A DNA stretch of 64,000 nt from Sciurus carolinensis. Lineage: Eukaryota; Chordata; Mammalia; Rodentia; Sciuridae. A model generated the notes under the pieces. The model worked only from the letters and a program-made list of their open reading frames with translations, was not told the DNA's origin and searched no databases. Position 1 is the first letter of the stretch, and the number at the start of each line of letters is the position of its first letter. Shown here one piece after another: positions 50,022 through 62,537 of the stretch. Location: assembly GCF_902686445.1 (NCBI RefSeq), contig NC_062232.1, positions 89,886,932-89,950,931 of the forward strand. Reading direction: 5' to 3'. Made by a program: the position numbers and the translations under genes.

Positions 50022-50140
50022 GGCTGGAAATGTAGCTCTGTGGTAGCCAATTTGCCTAGCATGTGTGAGAACTTGGGTTTCATCTCCAGCAACCCTCACC
50101 ACACACATGCGCACGCACACACACACACAAACACACACAA
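50022..50140 (+). repeat. ID SINE with CA-rich tail
   Basis: GGCTGGAAATGTAGCTCTGTGG to GGTTTCATCTCCAGC, then a (CA)n-like tail at about 50100-50132. Confidence 0.8.
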
Positions 50141-50444
50141 CTCAAAAATGATTTTATTGTTCTAAATTTGAGATTTAAGTCTTCAAACAACAACTAAAAA
50201 TGAAAACCCCACTAAATTTGCTACCTACATTATCAGTTCAAATTTTGTCTGCTAAGCTTCCTTTAAGGAAAGAGTAACTGTACAAATGGCACTAAACACA
50301 TAGATAGTTTATAAGAGCAAGTAGTTATATGACTTGGTGGAATGTGAGAACTAGATTTGGCAACTGACAATAAAAAGAGAGGAATGTGCTTCCAATGGAA
50401 GGAAATGAAATGGTCAGTGTCAAGTTCCTAATGATAACAGTAAG

Positions 50445-50640
50445 ATTTAATTAACACTTACTAGGTGCTAGGAACCCTACTAAGAATGTTATGTGCATTA
50501 TCTCATTTAAACATCTGAATAACTCTATGAAGTGGATACTATCATTTTACAAATGCAACGATGGGACACAAAAAGTTCAAATGAATTCTTCAAGCAAAAA
50601 CTGCTAAGAGATTGCAGCATAGGGCTCTGAACCTTGATCG
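50445..50640 (-). repeat. MIR
   Basis: ACACTTACTAGGTGCTAGG, GCATTATCTCATTTAAACATC and TACTATCATTTTACAAATGC. Confidence 0.6.
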
Positions 50641-51049
50641 AAAGGACTGATACCAGCACCTGGGCCATAGTAACATCTCTTCAAATGGGAGATCCTGTTG
50701 TTAATAATATGATTACTGAATGTGACACACCTGGTTTCTGCCCCTAAAAAATACTCTATTGATTGGTGTTTGGGGAAATACTGACATGATCATTGAGTTT
50801 TCTGCCCACTCTTCTTATATCAGTTAATTGCTTGTCCAAAACACCCTAAATCCTACGTATCTAATATAAATACACTTACCACAAGTTATCTATCCATCCA
50901 TCCATCCTTCTTTCCATCTTTTTGTTATAAAACAAAACTTTAGCTTTAGCCATAGTTTCTTTCTTCTATATTCTATCCTCCCAAATCACCATTTCCTTCT
51001 CCCGTTCAAAAAGTTATAATGACACCATGCAATCAAAGCCAAATTTTTC

Positions 51050-51600
51050 TTTGCTTTGATGTTAAGGCCTCCATACCCTAAACCAATTTAAACTCTCCAC
51101 AGTCATTTCTGCCTACTCCACAAAAATCATTCCATGCTTTAGCCAGGTAGCTCACTGTCCTCCATTAACCATATTCATTCCCACTACAGCTGTACTGTAA
51201 GGTTGTTCATAAGGTTCACTGCATAGGAAAACCTGACTGAAGCAACAAGTAGTGGCTGAAGTCCAGCCTTCCCATTGCTCCTTGAGGAGTGTGACCTGAA
51301 ACAGAACTATGACTAAGAAAGGGTGCCTTTGAAAGATACCATATAGGTTGGCAGCACCCTGATTCCACCTCCATATTTTTGCTCATGCTCTCTAAATGAA
51401 CTATATTTTGAATGAAAAGATGAGTCAATAATTCAGACAAATACAAGTATATTTATAGAAAGCTAGAGAAGAAGACATTTATCATCCATTTTCTACTATT
51501 CCTTTAAGGCCGAGCACAAATCATACTTAGGTAAAGCCTCCCATAACTATGATCCAAATTGATCTCTTCCTTCTTTCATCATCTATAGCACTTCATTCTG
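51050..51600 (+). repeat. L2 pieces
   Basis: AAGGCCTCCATACCCTAAACC near the start, then from 51495 TTTAAGGCCGAGCACAAATC and TAAAGCCTCCCATAACTATG look like L2. The middle, about 51190-51480, is not recognised. Confidence 0.4.
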
Positions 51601-53539
51601 GCCTGTGAAGTTTAACAAGTGATTATCCTATAATTCAGTGGTTTGAAAATGCGGAGGTATTCCAACAGTTCTACAACATTAGAGTTTAACTTCATTTTAA
51701 AAATATATTTTAACTATTTTAAAAGTGTAATCAAACAAAGCAGGCACTACTCAAATGTGTTAGATGCCAAGCATTAACACACTGGAAACCACTGATTGTG
51801 TGTGTGTTTGTATGAGAGTGTGTATGTAAGAAAGAGGGATAGAGCAAGAGACCTGTGTATATACACCTGGAAACAGAGGTTTTCTCATGTGTTTGAAGAG
51901 TATCCTGAGGTGGCAAAACAAAACATCCCCACACTACAATACCTGATATTTATTTGGGTACATCAAGATTTCTTCAACACTGTAATCGAAACGATGCAGA
52001 AATAAAATACAGACTAAGATTTCTATAGCTCTCAATTTCAGATTTTTATATTCTCTTCAGTCTCTTCCTTCTTATTGATATTAAAAATAGATGTTAAAAC
52101 TTTCATTTACTAGCAGAGCACTTATTTTGATTTGGTTTTTATTTGGGGGGCACGTGAGATTTTATTTGTGTGGAAAAGGGTCTACTGCTATAAAATTTGA
52201 GAAATGTTCTAATCAATTCTTTTCTTCTTCATTATCAACATCTACAGTTTTATCTATGAGCATGCTCTGGATAGCTATTTGCATGGTACACACTGGAAGG
52301 TATTCATGCTACTTAATCATATCTCAAAGGCAACATAAATCTTATAAATCTAAAGTTTATCCTCATATTTAAGGGATCTGTTACACTCAGAAACAGGCAT
52401 TTCAGAGTATCTCTGCAACCCTCTTCCATATGTAAGAAAAAAATGATCACTCAAAGTTTATGGAGCAAGGGAAAATATCACTTAACTTTCATTCCTTCCC
52501 TAAGAGAAAAATATATCTCCCAAAAGACCAATTCAGACTCACTGCCAGGGGTACCAGAACGGTGTAGGAAAACCTGGTATCTCTGGGTAAATTGCTTATG
52601 CTTTATGGTGAGGGAAATTTGCACTGAATATCACAAACCCCTCCTCAGTACAAGCAAACCAGACTGCAAGATAATGGCAAACTAGCCCTATTGTTGTTAG
52701 ACAAAGGGGGACTAGGACTTCAGAAATGCCTGGAGAGGTGCTTTTAGGCATAATCTTTAGTTGGGACCCAGGTCTCCACAGGAGATCTCAAAGGTAGGGC
52801 AGCACAGGTAGAAGTGTTTTTTTGGAAACTGGAACAAGTATAATAACAATTTTATCTCTTTTTCTCCCCTGTGAAGAATGAAAAACAAATTCAACAAATA
52901 ATTAAGCAATTTTCTGTAAACGGCCCCCCAATTGGGCTCACCACCCATTTGTAGTAGAGAAGCAATCACAGTGAGAGGAAAAGAACAACAATAATAGTTG
53001 TAATTTATGGTTAATAATGTATTCAATGACTTGTCCTAAGGTCATAGGTAACAGTGGAGTCTTTATTTGAATAGAGAAATATTTGGCTTCAAATGTAAAT
53101 CTCTTTATTTTTTACCACTCCATAAAGAATTAGAAGAAGAAAAAATCAGGAAACAGAACTGTACGCTTGAATATGGGACTAAAAAAAAAAGATTGGGAAT
53201 AGAAACATACCTCATGGTTTGCCTAAATTTTATAAATCAGAAAGGATCAGATGCCTGCTGAAGGAGTGGGTCCTCCATACATAAGGGATTCATCATTGTG
53301 CTGACACAGAGTGAGGAGTCACAATAACTATGATGCCAATCACATCTCACATAGAAAATACGCTATAACACAGGCATTATGCAAATGCCCTGAAGATTCA
53401 AGAAGCAAATAAAAGTGCAGGACAGATCCAGTCCTCTTTTATTCCTCCAGCATTATCTCACAAAGTGTTCTGCCTCCCTCCCTCCATTTCACACTCCCAG
53501 TGCTCTGGCTACAAAAGCTTAGTACCTGACATGTTCCTT
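51601..53539. other. Intronic stretch, nothing recognised
   Basis: Unique-looking DNA with a weak GT-rich patch near 51797-51830. Confidence 0.5.
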
Positions 53540-53600
53540 TCCACAACAGAATCGACCACAATGTCTGGCACATAGAAGGCACTAAATAAATATTCATGGA
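53540..53600 (+). repeat. L2 3' tail
   Basis: ACAATGTCTGGCACATAGAAGG and ACTAAATAAATATTCATGG. Confidence 0.55.
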
Positions 53601-54039
53601 AGGAAGAAAAAAAGGAAAAACAGTGGCAGTCAGAGGACACAAAGAAAAGATTTCAGAAAAATATTTCCTAAACTGGGTCTTAAGAAAAGAATAATATGTC
53701 CGTCTGTAGAGACAGGAAGAATGTGGAGGATGAGAAAAACAGAAGGAAAAACAGGAATAAATATGTGTGGCACATTGAGTCAACATCACAAGTATGACTC
53801 TGATCTAAACTTGAGCTACCTGAGGATGATAACATGAGATGGGGTTGGTTGGCAGAAAGGAATGGCAAGATCATATTTGTGTTTTAGAATAAGCCCTGTG
53901 ACTTACAGAGAGGATTGATATCAGGATAGAGGGTGGGGAGGCAGGGGAAGACTGAAACCAGAACAGTTAGGTCTGTTATAGGGAGTCCAGATAAGAAATG
54001 ATAAAAAGCCCAAATTAGAGAAAAAGCACAGTATGATGG

Positions 54040-54215
54040 GTTGTAACCAAATTCTGCCCTTTGTTGAATCTGTGACCTTAGATACATCAATTAATATCCC
54101 TGGAATGCAAATATTTGCCCTATGTATTTCACAGAGTAGTCTTGAGCCATTAACAAAATAATTTATGAGAACGCACTTTGTAAACTTGAAACACTAGAAA
54201 AGTTGTTATTACAGT
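54040..54215 (+). repeat. MIR
   Basis: GAATCTGTGACCTTAGATAC and ATGAGAACGCACTTTGTAAAC. Confidence 0.55.
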
Positions 54216-54394
54216 GGTGGAAGGGAGGGGAAAAAATGAGAGACAAGTGAGAAACATGACCTTTGTTCAAGACACACAACCACAAATGGGAGAGTCTTCT
54301 CTGACATCTCCCTTACTCTCATCTGTTCATACATCAGATGTCAAAATTGAGAAATGATTTTTAATTTTCCATTGACATTAAAAGAAATGGAGGA

Positions 54395-54655
54395 TAAGTT
54401 ACTCAAGAGTCTGAGGTAGGAAGTAAACAAGTGCAAAGACCTCCTGGGCAACTTAACTGAGACCCAGTCTTAAAAATAAACTAAAAAAGGCTGTGGGGCT
54501 GGGGATGTAGTTCAGAGGACTTGCCTCTGAGGCAGAATGCTTGCCTGGCATGTGGGAGGCCCTGGTTTCCACACAAATTTTTTTTTAAAGATATGAGGAT
54601 GTAGCTTAGTGGTAGAGTGCTTAACTTTGGTACTGATTCAATATTCAGTACAATC
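54395..54655 (+). repeat. B1-dID SINE followed by a second ID
   Basis: A degraded B1 half (54395-54490) leads into an ID half, GGGGCTGGGGATGTAGTTCAG (about 54496-54585). A second diverged ID (GAGGATGTAGCTTAGTGG) follows at about 54595-54655. Confidence 0.7.
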
Positions 54656-54714
54656 AAGCAATCAATCAATCTGGAGGGGAATGGGAATTTAGCAACTACT
54701 TCTCATGGTACGTT

Positions 54715-54870
54715 CACACACCTTATGTCATCTCATTTCACACAATGCCCATAATATCTCAGGAGGAAAATATTAAGCCCTTTTCTGGAGATGAGAAAAT
54801 TAAAGTCTCAGAAAGGTAAACTAAGTCACACAGCTAGGAAGTGTGGGCAGAGGCAGCCTTCAGCAGAAGT
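54715..54870 (-). repeat. MIR
   Basis: GAGATGAGAAAATTAAAGTC and AAGTCACACAGCTAGGAAGTG. Confidence 0.65.
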
Positions 54871-55393
54871 CTAATTCTTGCATCCTCTCTCTTAAACATC
54901 ACACCATTTGAACAAGGTTGTTATTTTTCCATCATATGGACTGTTACTGGAGTTATTATCACTAGTAATTATTAAGATAGAGAAGGAAAAGGCAGTTGTT
55001 GCAGGTCATTCAATGTAGATCTGTGTACTCACTTTAGTGTTATCAATTGATCACCCATGTTACACCTGTTAGAATCCTGGACATTGTAAGTACAAGGCTG
55101 AAAAGGGCAACACAGTCATATAAGCAAGGAGATTTCAATGCACATGGTTAAGTGTTACCAAAGAGGCTAACGAGCTTCAGAAGCACAGGGGAAGGAAAAG
55201 TGAGTTTATTCCGAAGAAGTCTGAGATTGTTTAATTCAGAAAATGCATTAGATCTATGTATTAAGGGTTGAGTAAGAGTTCACAAGGTAGAGGAGAAGCT
55301 AGAAATGGTGGAGAAGATAAAGGAAACAACATATACAAGAGTAAAGAGATGTGAAAAAACATAAAATCATTTGGGAATGGTTCAATCTGAATG

Positions 55394-55442
55394 AAGTGTA
55401 ATATACACTATTTTGGGAAGTGTAATATACACTAGTTTGGGA
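55394..55442. repeat. 24-bp tandem duplication
   Basis: TGTAATATACACTATTTTGG is repeated 24 bp later with one change. Confidence 0.88.
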
Positions 55443-55874
55443 AGGAAAGCTGGAAGGAAGAGACACATGAGGCTACAAAGGTTGTTGGGACTAGATAAGG
55501 AAAGTCCTTAAATTTGCCAAACCAAGGCTATGTAATTCAGAGTGGAAAAAGTAGAAAGCTAGCATAGGTTTTATATCAGGAGATAACACAATTGGATTTG
55601 TTGTTAGTAAAATAACTGCTGGCAATGTAGAGATTAGAATGGAATTAAGAGGTCAAAAAAAAAAAAAAACAGTTTGTAGGCTAGTGATGTTTAAGGATGA
55701 GGTTTGGAACCAAAAGAGTATGAATGGAAAAGTCAGAGTCTACAGATTTTTGGTAAAACTAATGGAACTTGTGAAGAAGGATGGAGATAAAGAGAGTTGG
55801 TGGCTGACTATGCAGTTTCTTCCTGAAACTGGGTAGATGGTAATAAAAAAAAAAGAAGAAAAGGATCACAGTAG

Positions 55875-56005
55875 GACTGGGCTTGAGGCTCAGTGGTAGA
55901 GTGCTCGACTGCCATGTGTGAGGCACTGGGTTCAATCCTCAGCACCAAATAAAAATAAATAAATAAAATAAATGTACCGTGTCCATCTAAAACTTAAAAA
56001 AAAAA
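55875..56005 (+). repeat. Extended ID SINE
   Basis: ID head GGGCTTGAGGCTCAGTGGTAG, then a tail with (AAAT)n and GTGTCCATCTAAAACTT. The exact duplication AAGGATCACAGTAG lies at 55861-55874 and 56006-56019. Confidence 0.9.
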
Positions 56006-56424
56006 AAGGATCACAGTAGTTTGGAGTGTCAATGGGAAGGACAAGAAAATAGATTCACCTTTTAGAGATGGTATATTTGGGGGATAAAAATAATTGTAGC
56101 TGGCTTTAGTTGAGTCCTTATACTAAATTCCAGGCACTATTGTAAGAATAAGTACTCAACTACAGCCAGGTACAACTGAGAGTGAGACAGAGAGAGAAAG
56201 AAAGAAAGGGGGGATAGTCATTGAGAGGTACAAGGGCTTAGTAAGCAATTGGAAATATAGGTTAGGAGCTGAAAAGGGATGTCTGTGCTGGAGATACAAA
56301 CTTGATGGTCATCAATGTAGAGGAGGTATAGTGAAAATCATTGAGGTAACACAGCAGCAAGGGATGAAAGGCTCCGAAAAGGTCATCATTTTAAGGATCA
56401 TGGAGAGATGAAGATTATAAGCTC

Positions 56425-56532
56425 TCTAACTAGAAAAACCAAGACTATCTTGTTTACTACTGTGTCACTAGGGCCTAAAGTAATACCTGAAATACATTGG
56501 TTTGCTCAATAAATATTTGTTGAATAAATAAA
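56425..56532 (+). repeat. L2 3' end
   Basis: CTTGTTTACTACTGTGTCACTAG and CTCAATAAATATTTGTTGAA. Confidence 0.6.
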
Positions 56533-57597
56533 ATTTTAGAAAGATCAGAAAAGCATAAGAAGAATCAATGAGCCATAGTGTGTGTCAAGGAACTCAAAGG
56601 GAGGAAGGAGGTTTCAGAAAAAAGGCAAATGCTAAATAACATGTAGAAAAGTCATATGGACTAGAAAATACAAAGAATAAATGGCGTCAGATAGGAGTCA
56701 TTAGTAGACAGAAAGAGGGCAACTGTGGTGGAGTAAACTCAGTCTAGAATATTAGAAGTTAAAGGATAAATGGTCATTGAAAAGGAGTAGACAAGTTCCA
56801 GGAATTTGGCAGTAATGTCACTTAAAGGATGAGAGTTACTGAAGAAAATGAAGCTCTGGTGTTTTGTTTTTGATTATTTTTTAATATTGGAGGAAACCTA
56901 AATATTTTCCTAGAAGTAAAACAGAAATTCTAGGAGAAGAATAGATTAAAGATGGTAAGAGTGGATAATTGCTCTTAGTTAATTTTCCCACGATTATTTT
57001 CTCTGAGGCATGTTTATCAGGTTTTCTATATACATTTAGTTAGACCTTAAAAAAGTTAAAGCCCTAAGATCTGCTTCACTGGGACACTTGGTCAGCTAAA
57101 AAGCACTTTATAGTTTAATATAGTCTAGTGCTTCCTAATATGATATGTAGATATAAACAAACATACATAGAAGTTATCTATACGAAATAGGAAAAGTCAA
57201 TACTCCAAGCATATTGGCAAAATTATGGCATTATCTATAGAATTCAAGCAAGCAATAACCAATATGCAACAATAACAGAAGTTAATTACTTTCATTATAT
57301 CTTAATGAGGTAATCATGACAATAGCATACTTTTCCTGTGATCAGGCTTAACTATAAGCTTAAAGAATATATGGGAATATTTACTAGAGATTTCATACTA
57401 CACCTAAAAACTAAAGGATTGTTCATATTCATATTTCAACAAAAATCCCCTTCTGCCTGGACAAACCTTAGAAAATGACAATTTGTTTACTGTAAAAACT
57501 AATTTCCTAAAAAGAGGTTCTTTTTTAATGCCATGGTTCTTTTTTAATGACTGACCATCTAGGAAAGTCTACTAACTTATTTTTAGAATAGTATTGT

Positions 57598-57887
57598 TGG
57601 GCTGGTGGTGTAATTTAGTGGTAGTGTGTGTGCTTAGCATGTGTGAGGTACTGGGTTTGATCTCCATTACTGCCAAAAGAATAACAGCAACATTAGTAGA
57701 ATGTACAATAAAATTCATGGGATTGCAATAGAAATCAATTATATCAAAATGAAATACAGAGTGTGTGCTTAGCATGTACAAGGCCCTGGGTTTGATACCC
57801 AGCACCACATGAAAAGTAATATTCCTAAAATAATATAATAAAAATTCATGGGATTACAATGGAAACCAATTATACTGAAATACAATA
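57598..57887 (+). repeat. ID SINE and flank tandemly duplicated
   Basis: An ID at 57598-57677 and its following flank to about 57757 are repeated from about 57758 to 57887. The second unit has only the 3' half of the ID. The shared flank (TTCATGGGATT, then GAAATACA) differs at several bases, so the duplication is old. The ID in the second unit is closer to consensus. Confidence 0.75.
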
Positions 57888-57924
57888 ATCAAACACATAA
57901 TAACATGCAGAAGCTAGAGTGAAA

Positions 57925-58133
57925 TAAAGGAAAGGGGGAGGAAAGGATAAGATCACATAAAGAACCAATTAAATGCAAATTAATAAATGAGCAAAGGAAG
58001 GGGAGGGGATCATGAAAGGGAAAAGGACAGGATCATGACTGAAATAAATTTCCATGCACGTATGAGTTTGTCAGGATGAACCCAATTACTATGTATAACT
58101 ATAATGCTCTAATAAAAATAATTTTAAAAACAT
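57925..58133 (+). mobile_element. L1 3' end with purine tract
   Basis: A G/A-rich tract precedes TTTCCATGCACGTATGAGTT and CTCTAATAAAAATAATTTTA. The same end is seen at 11894-11998. Confidence 0.65.
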
Positions 58134-58612
58134 AATAAATTTGTGACATGGTAATATGTTTCCTTACTAATGCACTGAATAATATGCCATACCTTCCATT
58201 TCTTTCTTAAAATGTTCATATTTGATCTACAAATAGTTTAAATATGTTATCATCCAAGTATTATCTATGTACATAGTCACTTGATGATTCACTTGATAGT
58301 GTACTTGTACGTCTACACCAGTGTTCTCAGTCATCCCAGGAAAAATATTCTATGTTTGTATAAAAACATACATGTATATGTTATATATTGAAATTATTCA
58401 AAGATAGTGGATGTAGGAGATGTACTAGCAAAGCAGATAACTGCTTTAACAATTCATGGAGATACTGCCCCAAGTGAGGCAAATACAACTCTGATCTTTA
58501 AAGTAGAAAGGGATTTTTCTCCATCTCTGAACTCCTTTAACATGATATTCACACTCTGATGACTATTATAATGACTGGGAAAATCAGAGTGGAAAGGGCC
58601 AACCTAGGCAAG

Positions 58613-58664
58613 TTACAACTTTAAAGAAAGAAGTTGACTTACAACTTTAAAGAAAGATCTTGAC
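58613..58664. repeat. 26-bp tandem duplication
   Basis: TTACAACTTTAAAGAAAG and 8 further bases are repeated directly, with two or three differences. Confidence 0.9.
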
Positions 58665-58980
58665 TTGAAAGTGGTTAAAGGAATTTTACCTATGCTATCT
58701 GTTGAAGGGACAATAGATGCGTTTTTCTCCTTTTACTCTCCACCTGAACCCAAAAAATGTCTCTCACTAGGCCTTTTAATTTAAGTATGTTTGATTCTGT
58801 TGGAAACGTTTATGAAAGTACATTTGTACAGGAGCAAAGTAGGAAGAAAACTAAGGACTGTGACTACTATGAGGTATGTTTTATCTCCTAGACATAATGG
58901 CCTATGGTGAGATTTGTATCTTTGTAGTTTTCTTCTCTAACAGGATATAAGTATATACATGTAATAATTTATCATTAAGC

Positions 58981-58986
58981 AGTCTC

Positions 58987-59017
<31 letters not shown>

Positions 59018-59020
59018 ATA

Positions 59021-59054
<34 letters not shown>

Positions 59055-59070
59055 ACATGTGTGTGTATAT
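58981..59070. repeat. (CT)n then (GT)n compound microsatellite
   Basis: CT-rich to about 59016, then GT to about 59068 with a GCGCAC break. It abuts a SINE. Confidence 0.92.
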
Positions 59071-59268
59071 GTAGTACTGCGGATTCAATTCAGAGGTGAT
59101 TTACCACTGAGCTACATCCCCACCCCATTTTATTTTTTATTTTGAGACAGGGTCTCGTTAAGTTGCTTAGGGCCTTGCTAAATTGCTGAAGGAGCCTCAA
59201 ACTTGCAATTCTCTTGCTTCAGTCTCCTGAGTTCCTGGGATTACAGGTATGTACTACAGTGCCCAGCT
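59071..59268 (-). repeat. B1-dID SINE
   Basis: GTAGTACTGCGGATTCAATTC to ACTACAGTGCCCAGC. A (CT)n(GT)n microsatellite abuts its tail. Confidence 0.88.
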
Positions 59269-59323
59269 ATAAGCAGCCTATCTTTTAAGGAATGAATATA
59301 ATAACTTCCATTGCCTGAAAGTT

Positions 59324-59492
59324 CAGGGAGGCTGAGGCAGGAGGATAGCAAGTTCAAAGCCAGCCTCAGCAAAAGTGAGAAGCTAAGCAACTCAGCGAGA
59401 CCCTGTCTCTAAATCAAATAAAAATTAGGGCTGGGGATGTGGCTCAGTGGCTGAGTGCCCCTTGGTTCAATCCCCAGCTACCCCCCAAAGTA
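59324..59492 (+). repeat. B1-dID SINE, 5' truncated
   Basis: It starts inside the B1 half at GGGAGGCTGAGGCAGGAGG and continues through the ID half ending TCAATCCCCAGCTACC. Confidence 0.88.
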
Positions 59493-59914
59493 AATTCCCA
59501 GAGAATTAGAAATAATATTTAAATGAGCCTAGCACAGCCACTATGTTAGTCAGACATTTAACTAAAGATGATTTTGGAATTCTGAAATCCTAGGCTCTAT
59601 CTTGTTCAGATAAATCGTACAAATATTTCACTTGAATCATCATCAATTCTTTAAAATAAATTCAATGGAAACTCATCATTAAATCCTGGATTTTAACATT
59701 TAACTTTTAATTCCTTACAAGTTGTAAATTCTTCAAAAAAGCACCTAAATTATCCTATCTTTAAATGTATAACAATATTCCACTATTGGCAACTGAATTC
59801 TCACAGTGAAGAGACTTTGTCATAATGAAATGCAACAAAATTCCTGCCATTTTGTTTACAATAAGTTTTCATTACTAATACTCCAAGGCACAGAAAATTC
59901 AATTGTCTAAAATC

Positions 59915-60140
59915 AGCCAGGTGTGGTGATGCACACTTGTAATCCCAGTGGCTCAGGAGGCTCAGGCAGGAGGATCACAAGTTCAAAGTCAGTATCAGCA
60001 TCTTAGTGAGGCCCTAAGCAACTTAGTGAGACCTGTCTCTACATAAAAGATAAAAAATGACTGGGGATATGGTACAGTGGTTAAACACCCATGGGTTCAA
60101 TTCCTGGTACCAAAAAATAAATAAATAAAATAAAAATAAA
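59915..60140 (+). repeat. B1-dID SINE
   Basis: GCCAGGTGTGGTGATGCACAC to CAATTCCTGGTACC with an (AAAT)n tail. Confidence 0.9.
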
Positions 60141-60154
60141 ACCATCCCACCATC

Positions 60155-60334
60155 TCCAGTACTGGGGATTAAACCTAGGGCACTCTACCCCTGATCTACA
60201 TCCCTACCCCTTTTTATTTTTTCTTTCAATACAGGGTCTCACTAAGTTCCTGAGGCTGATCTTGAACTTGCAATCCACCTGCCTCAGCCTCCTGAGTTCC
60301 TGGGATTATGGGCATGCACCATTGTGCCCAGCTC
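60155..60334 (-). repeat. B1-dID SINE
   Basis: GTACTGGGGATTAAACCTAGG to CATTGTGCCCAGC. It lies tail-to-tail with the plus-strand copy just before it. Confidence 0.88.
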
Positions 60335-60446
60335 TTGTATAAACCATCTAAAAGATGAAAAATACTACAAACCTAGAGAATAAATTGGAATTGAGAACAG
60401 AAGTTGAGGACCAGACAATGTAGATGAGATTCCACTGCAGAGTGTA

Positions 60447-60521
60447 AATGGTGTGTGTGTGTGTGTGTGTGTGTATTTATATGTATATATATATATATGT
60501 ATATACATGTGTATATATATA
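60447..60521. repeat. (GT)n(TA)n compound microsatellite
   Basis: GT units followed by AT-rich TATG and TA units. Confidence 0.92.
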
Positions 60522-61709
60522 TCTTCCCCTTGAAAAAAGTCATCCTATAAGAACGTATCCTATGACTCTCTTCTTTCTTTTTGCCATTTTTCCAAAAACT
60601 AGAATAGCTTTACAAGGGAAAATATATCATGCATAATTAAATCATAATGAAGGAAGCAACTATGGACTTAAATAAGGCAAAAAATAAAGTATTGTCAGTG
60701 GATATCAAGGTTTATTTTAGTCTCACCATGGTCATGCACACTGATATATCAGATGTCATTGTAAAACAATGAGACAACATCTAGAACCTATGCACCAAAA
60801 CAGTGTTGGATTTTGAAGACTCTGATACTTGGAAGAAATGGAAGCATCATCTTCCAATCAGATCATGTGACAAAGGATGCAGTATCTGGGAAGTCTTCAG
60901 CTATTTTGAATGATCTGTAGAGTTTTTCCCAAAAGTACACTGAATAAGATCAGCCAGTGTCTAAAAATAAATGTATTGCTGGAGGGTATTCTGCCCAAGT
61001 GTGACATTCTTACAAGTGGCAAGATTCCTGGACAAATTGTTAACTAATCAAAATCTGGCATTTTCAATAAATGTAGTATTGAGCCTCAAGGTAACACATA
61101 ACTAAATTTGTATAAGGGAGGAATCAGATGGAAAAGTGCACAGAGTACTAGATCAATATTTCTGCTTACAAAGTCTAGAACACACTTACATAAGAGCCAA
61201 TGTTCTGAGTTAAGGGGTTACGGGTTTTAGATTTTAAATTTTCTGACGTTACCCTCTTTTCATAAGAGAAATAATTTCACCTCATTCTGATATTTTCTTA
61301 AAGACATTATATGCTGGGATAAAGTCCTCCATTTTTTCATAAGCACGATAGGTGATTTTATTAGTTAGAATTAAGTATGGTTCTAGAAATCATATTTAAA
61401 TGATTAAAAATAGAGCAAATCTATTAAAATAATCAAAACCAGTGAGATAAATATTTTGAATATATTTATCTGTTGTCTATACAGTAAATTACTACTATTA
61501 TTAAGAGGGTTTTTTAACACTGCAATGAAATAGTACTCAATAGCCGACAACTTCATATTTGAACTCAACGGTAAACTATTTCTGCTATCATTAGCTAGTT
61601 CAACTGGAAAATTTCAATATCTCAGACTATTTGGGTCACTTTACCTTTGTGAAATTACCCTAGTAATTTCATTTTTTGAAGTTTATGGAGTCCACTTAAT
61701 TTTTTTATT
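60522..61709. other. Intronic stretch, nothing recognised
   Basis: AT-rich unique DNA between the SINE cluster and the 5' end of COL4A6. Confidence 0.5.
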
Positions 61710-61839
61710 AATTTTTTATAGTCACAAATGGACAGAATGCCTTTATTTTATTTGTTATTTTTATGTGGTGCTTAAGGATGAAACCCAGTGCCTCACACAT
61801 GCTAGGCAAGTGCTCTGCCACTGAGCTACAACCCCAGCT
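61710..61839 (-). repeat. Extended ID SINE
   Basis: TATAGTCACAAATGGACAGAAT, TTTTTATGTGGTGC and GCCACTGAGCTACAACCCCAG match the copy at 12801-12919. A 70-codon ORF across it is incidental. Confidence 0.85.
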
Positions 61840-62537
61840 CTTCACTAAACTTTTCTTGAAATGATGTCTACAGAAATTCCTTTGCCTGCAGTCTCTATAG
61901 AATTTGATGAATGATATCAAACAGTCTATGAAATGTTAACTCTTATACGTTTTTTTTTTTTAAACTACTTTAACTTTTCACTTTCTGATACAGAAAACCA
62001 GGAAGAAACTAGCAGGTAGAAACTGAACATCATATAGTGGTATTAGTTTTTGATACTTGTCAAAAGACTAACAAGAAAATACTAAGTTTAATTTCTATAA
62101 GATTTGCTACAATTTTCAAGTCCCACTCCTTGATACTCTCCTCCCACTCTCAAACGTGTTTGCCAATTCATGTTCTTATAGACCAGGGAAAATTTCTTTT
62201 GCTTGGGAGATGGATGTAGAGGAAGGCATCAGATGTCACTCATCTTAAGTTGTCCGGAAGAAGCTCAGAAATGTGTGCCTCTTGTGTCTCCTACTTTTAT
62301 TTTCCCAACTCGTTACAAAGTTTTAGGACAGGAAGATGCCTGGGTCCCAAGGGCATTAGCCTAACACAGTGCTTGCTGTTCCTCTTCAAGAACCCTATTA
62401 ACTCCCATTGGAAAGGAGAGCGATATGAACTCAGTTTCGTGGTACAACCCTCTGTAACTCCCTAACACAAACCCAAGAGGTGGGGAAAAGGAGGGGGTCC
62501 AAAGAGTAGGAGGGAAAGGGGTCAGGAGAAGACTCAC

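Larger units (their letters stand above)
1..62537 (-). other. COL4A6: COL4A6 intron 2 (5' part, continues beyond the window)
   Basis: Everything to the left of the exon 2 donor (GTGAGT, 62537-62532) is intron 2 of COL4A6. No further collagen exon (Gly-X-Y coding) appears on the minus strand across 62.5 kb. Intron 2 of human COL4A6 is known to be very large and is where deletions in Alport syndrome with diffuse leiomyomatosis end. The content here is repeats of several ages, listed separately, plus unique AT-rich DNA. The full-length L1 is antisense to COL4A6. Confidence 0.8.
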
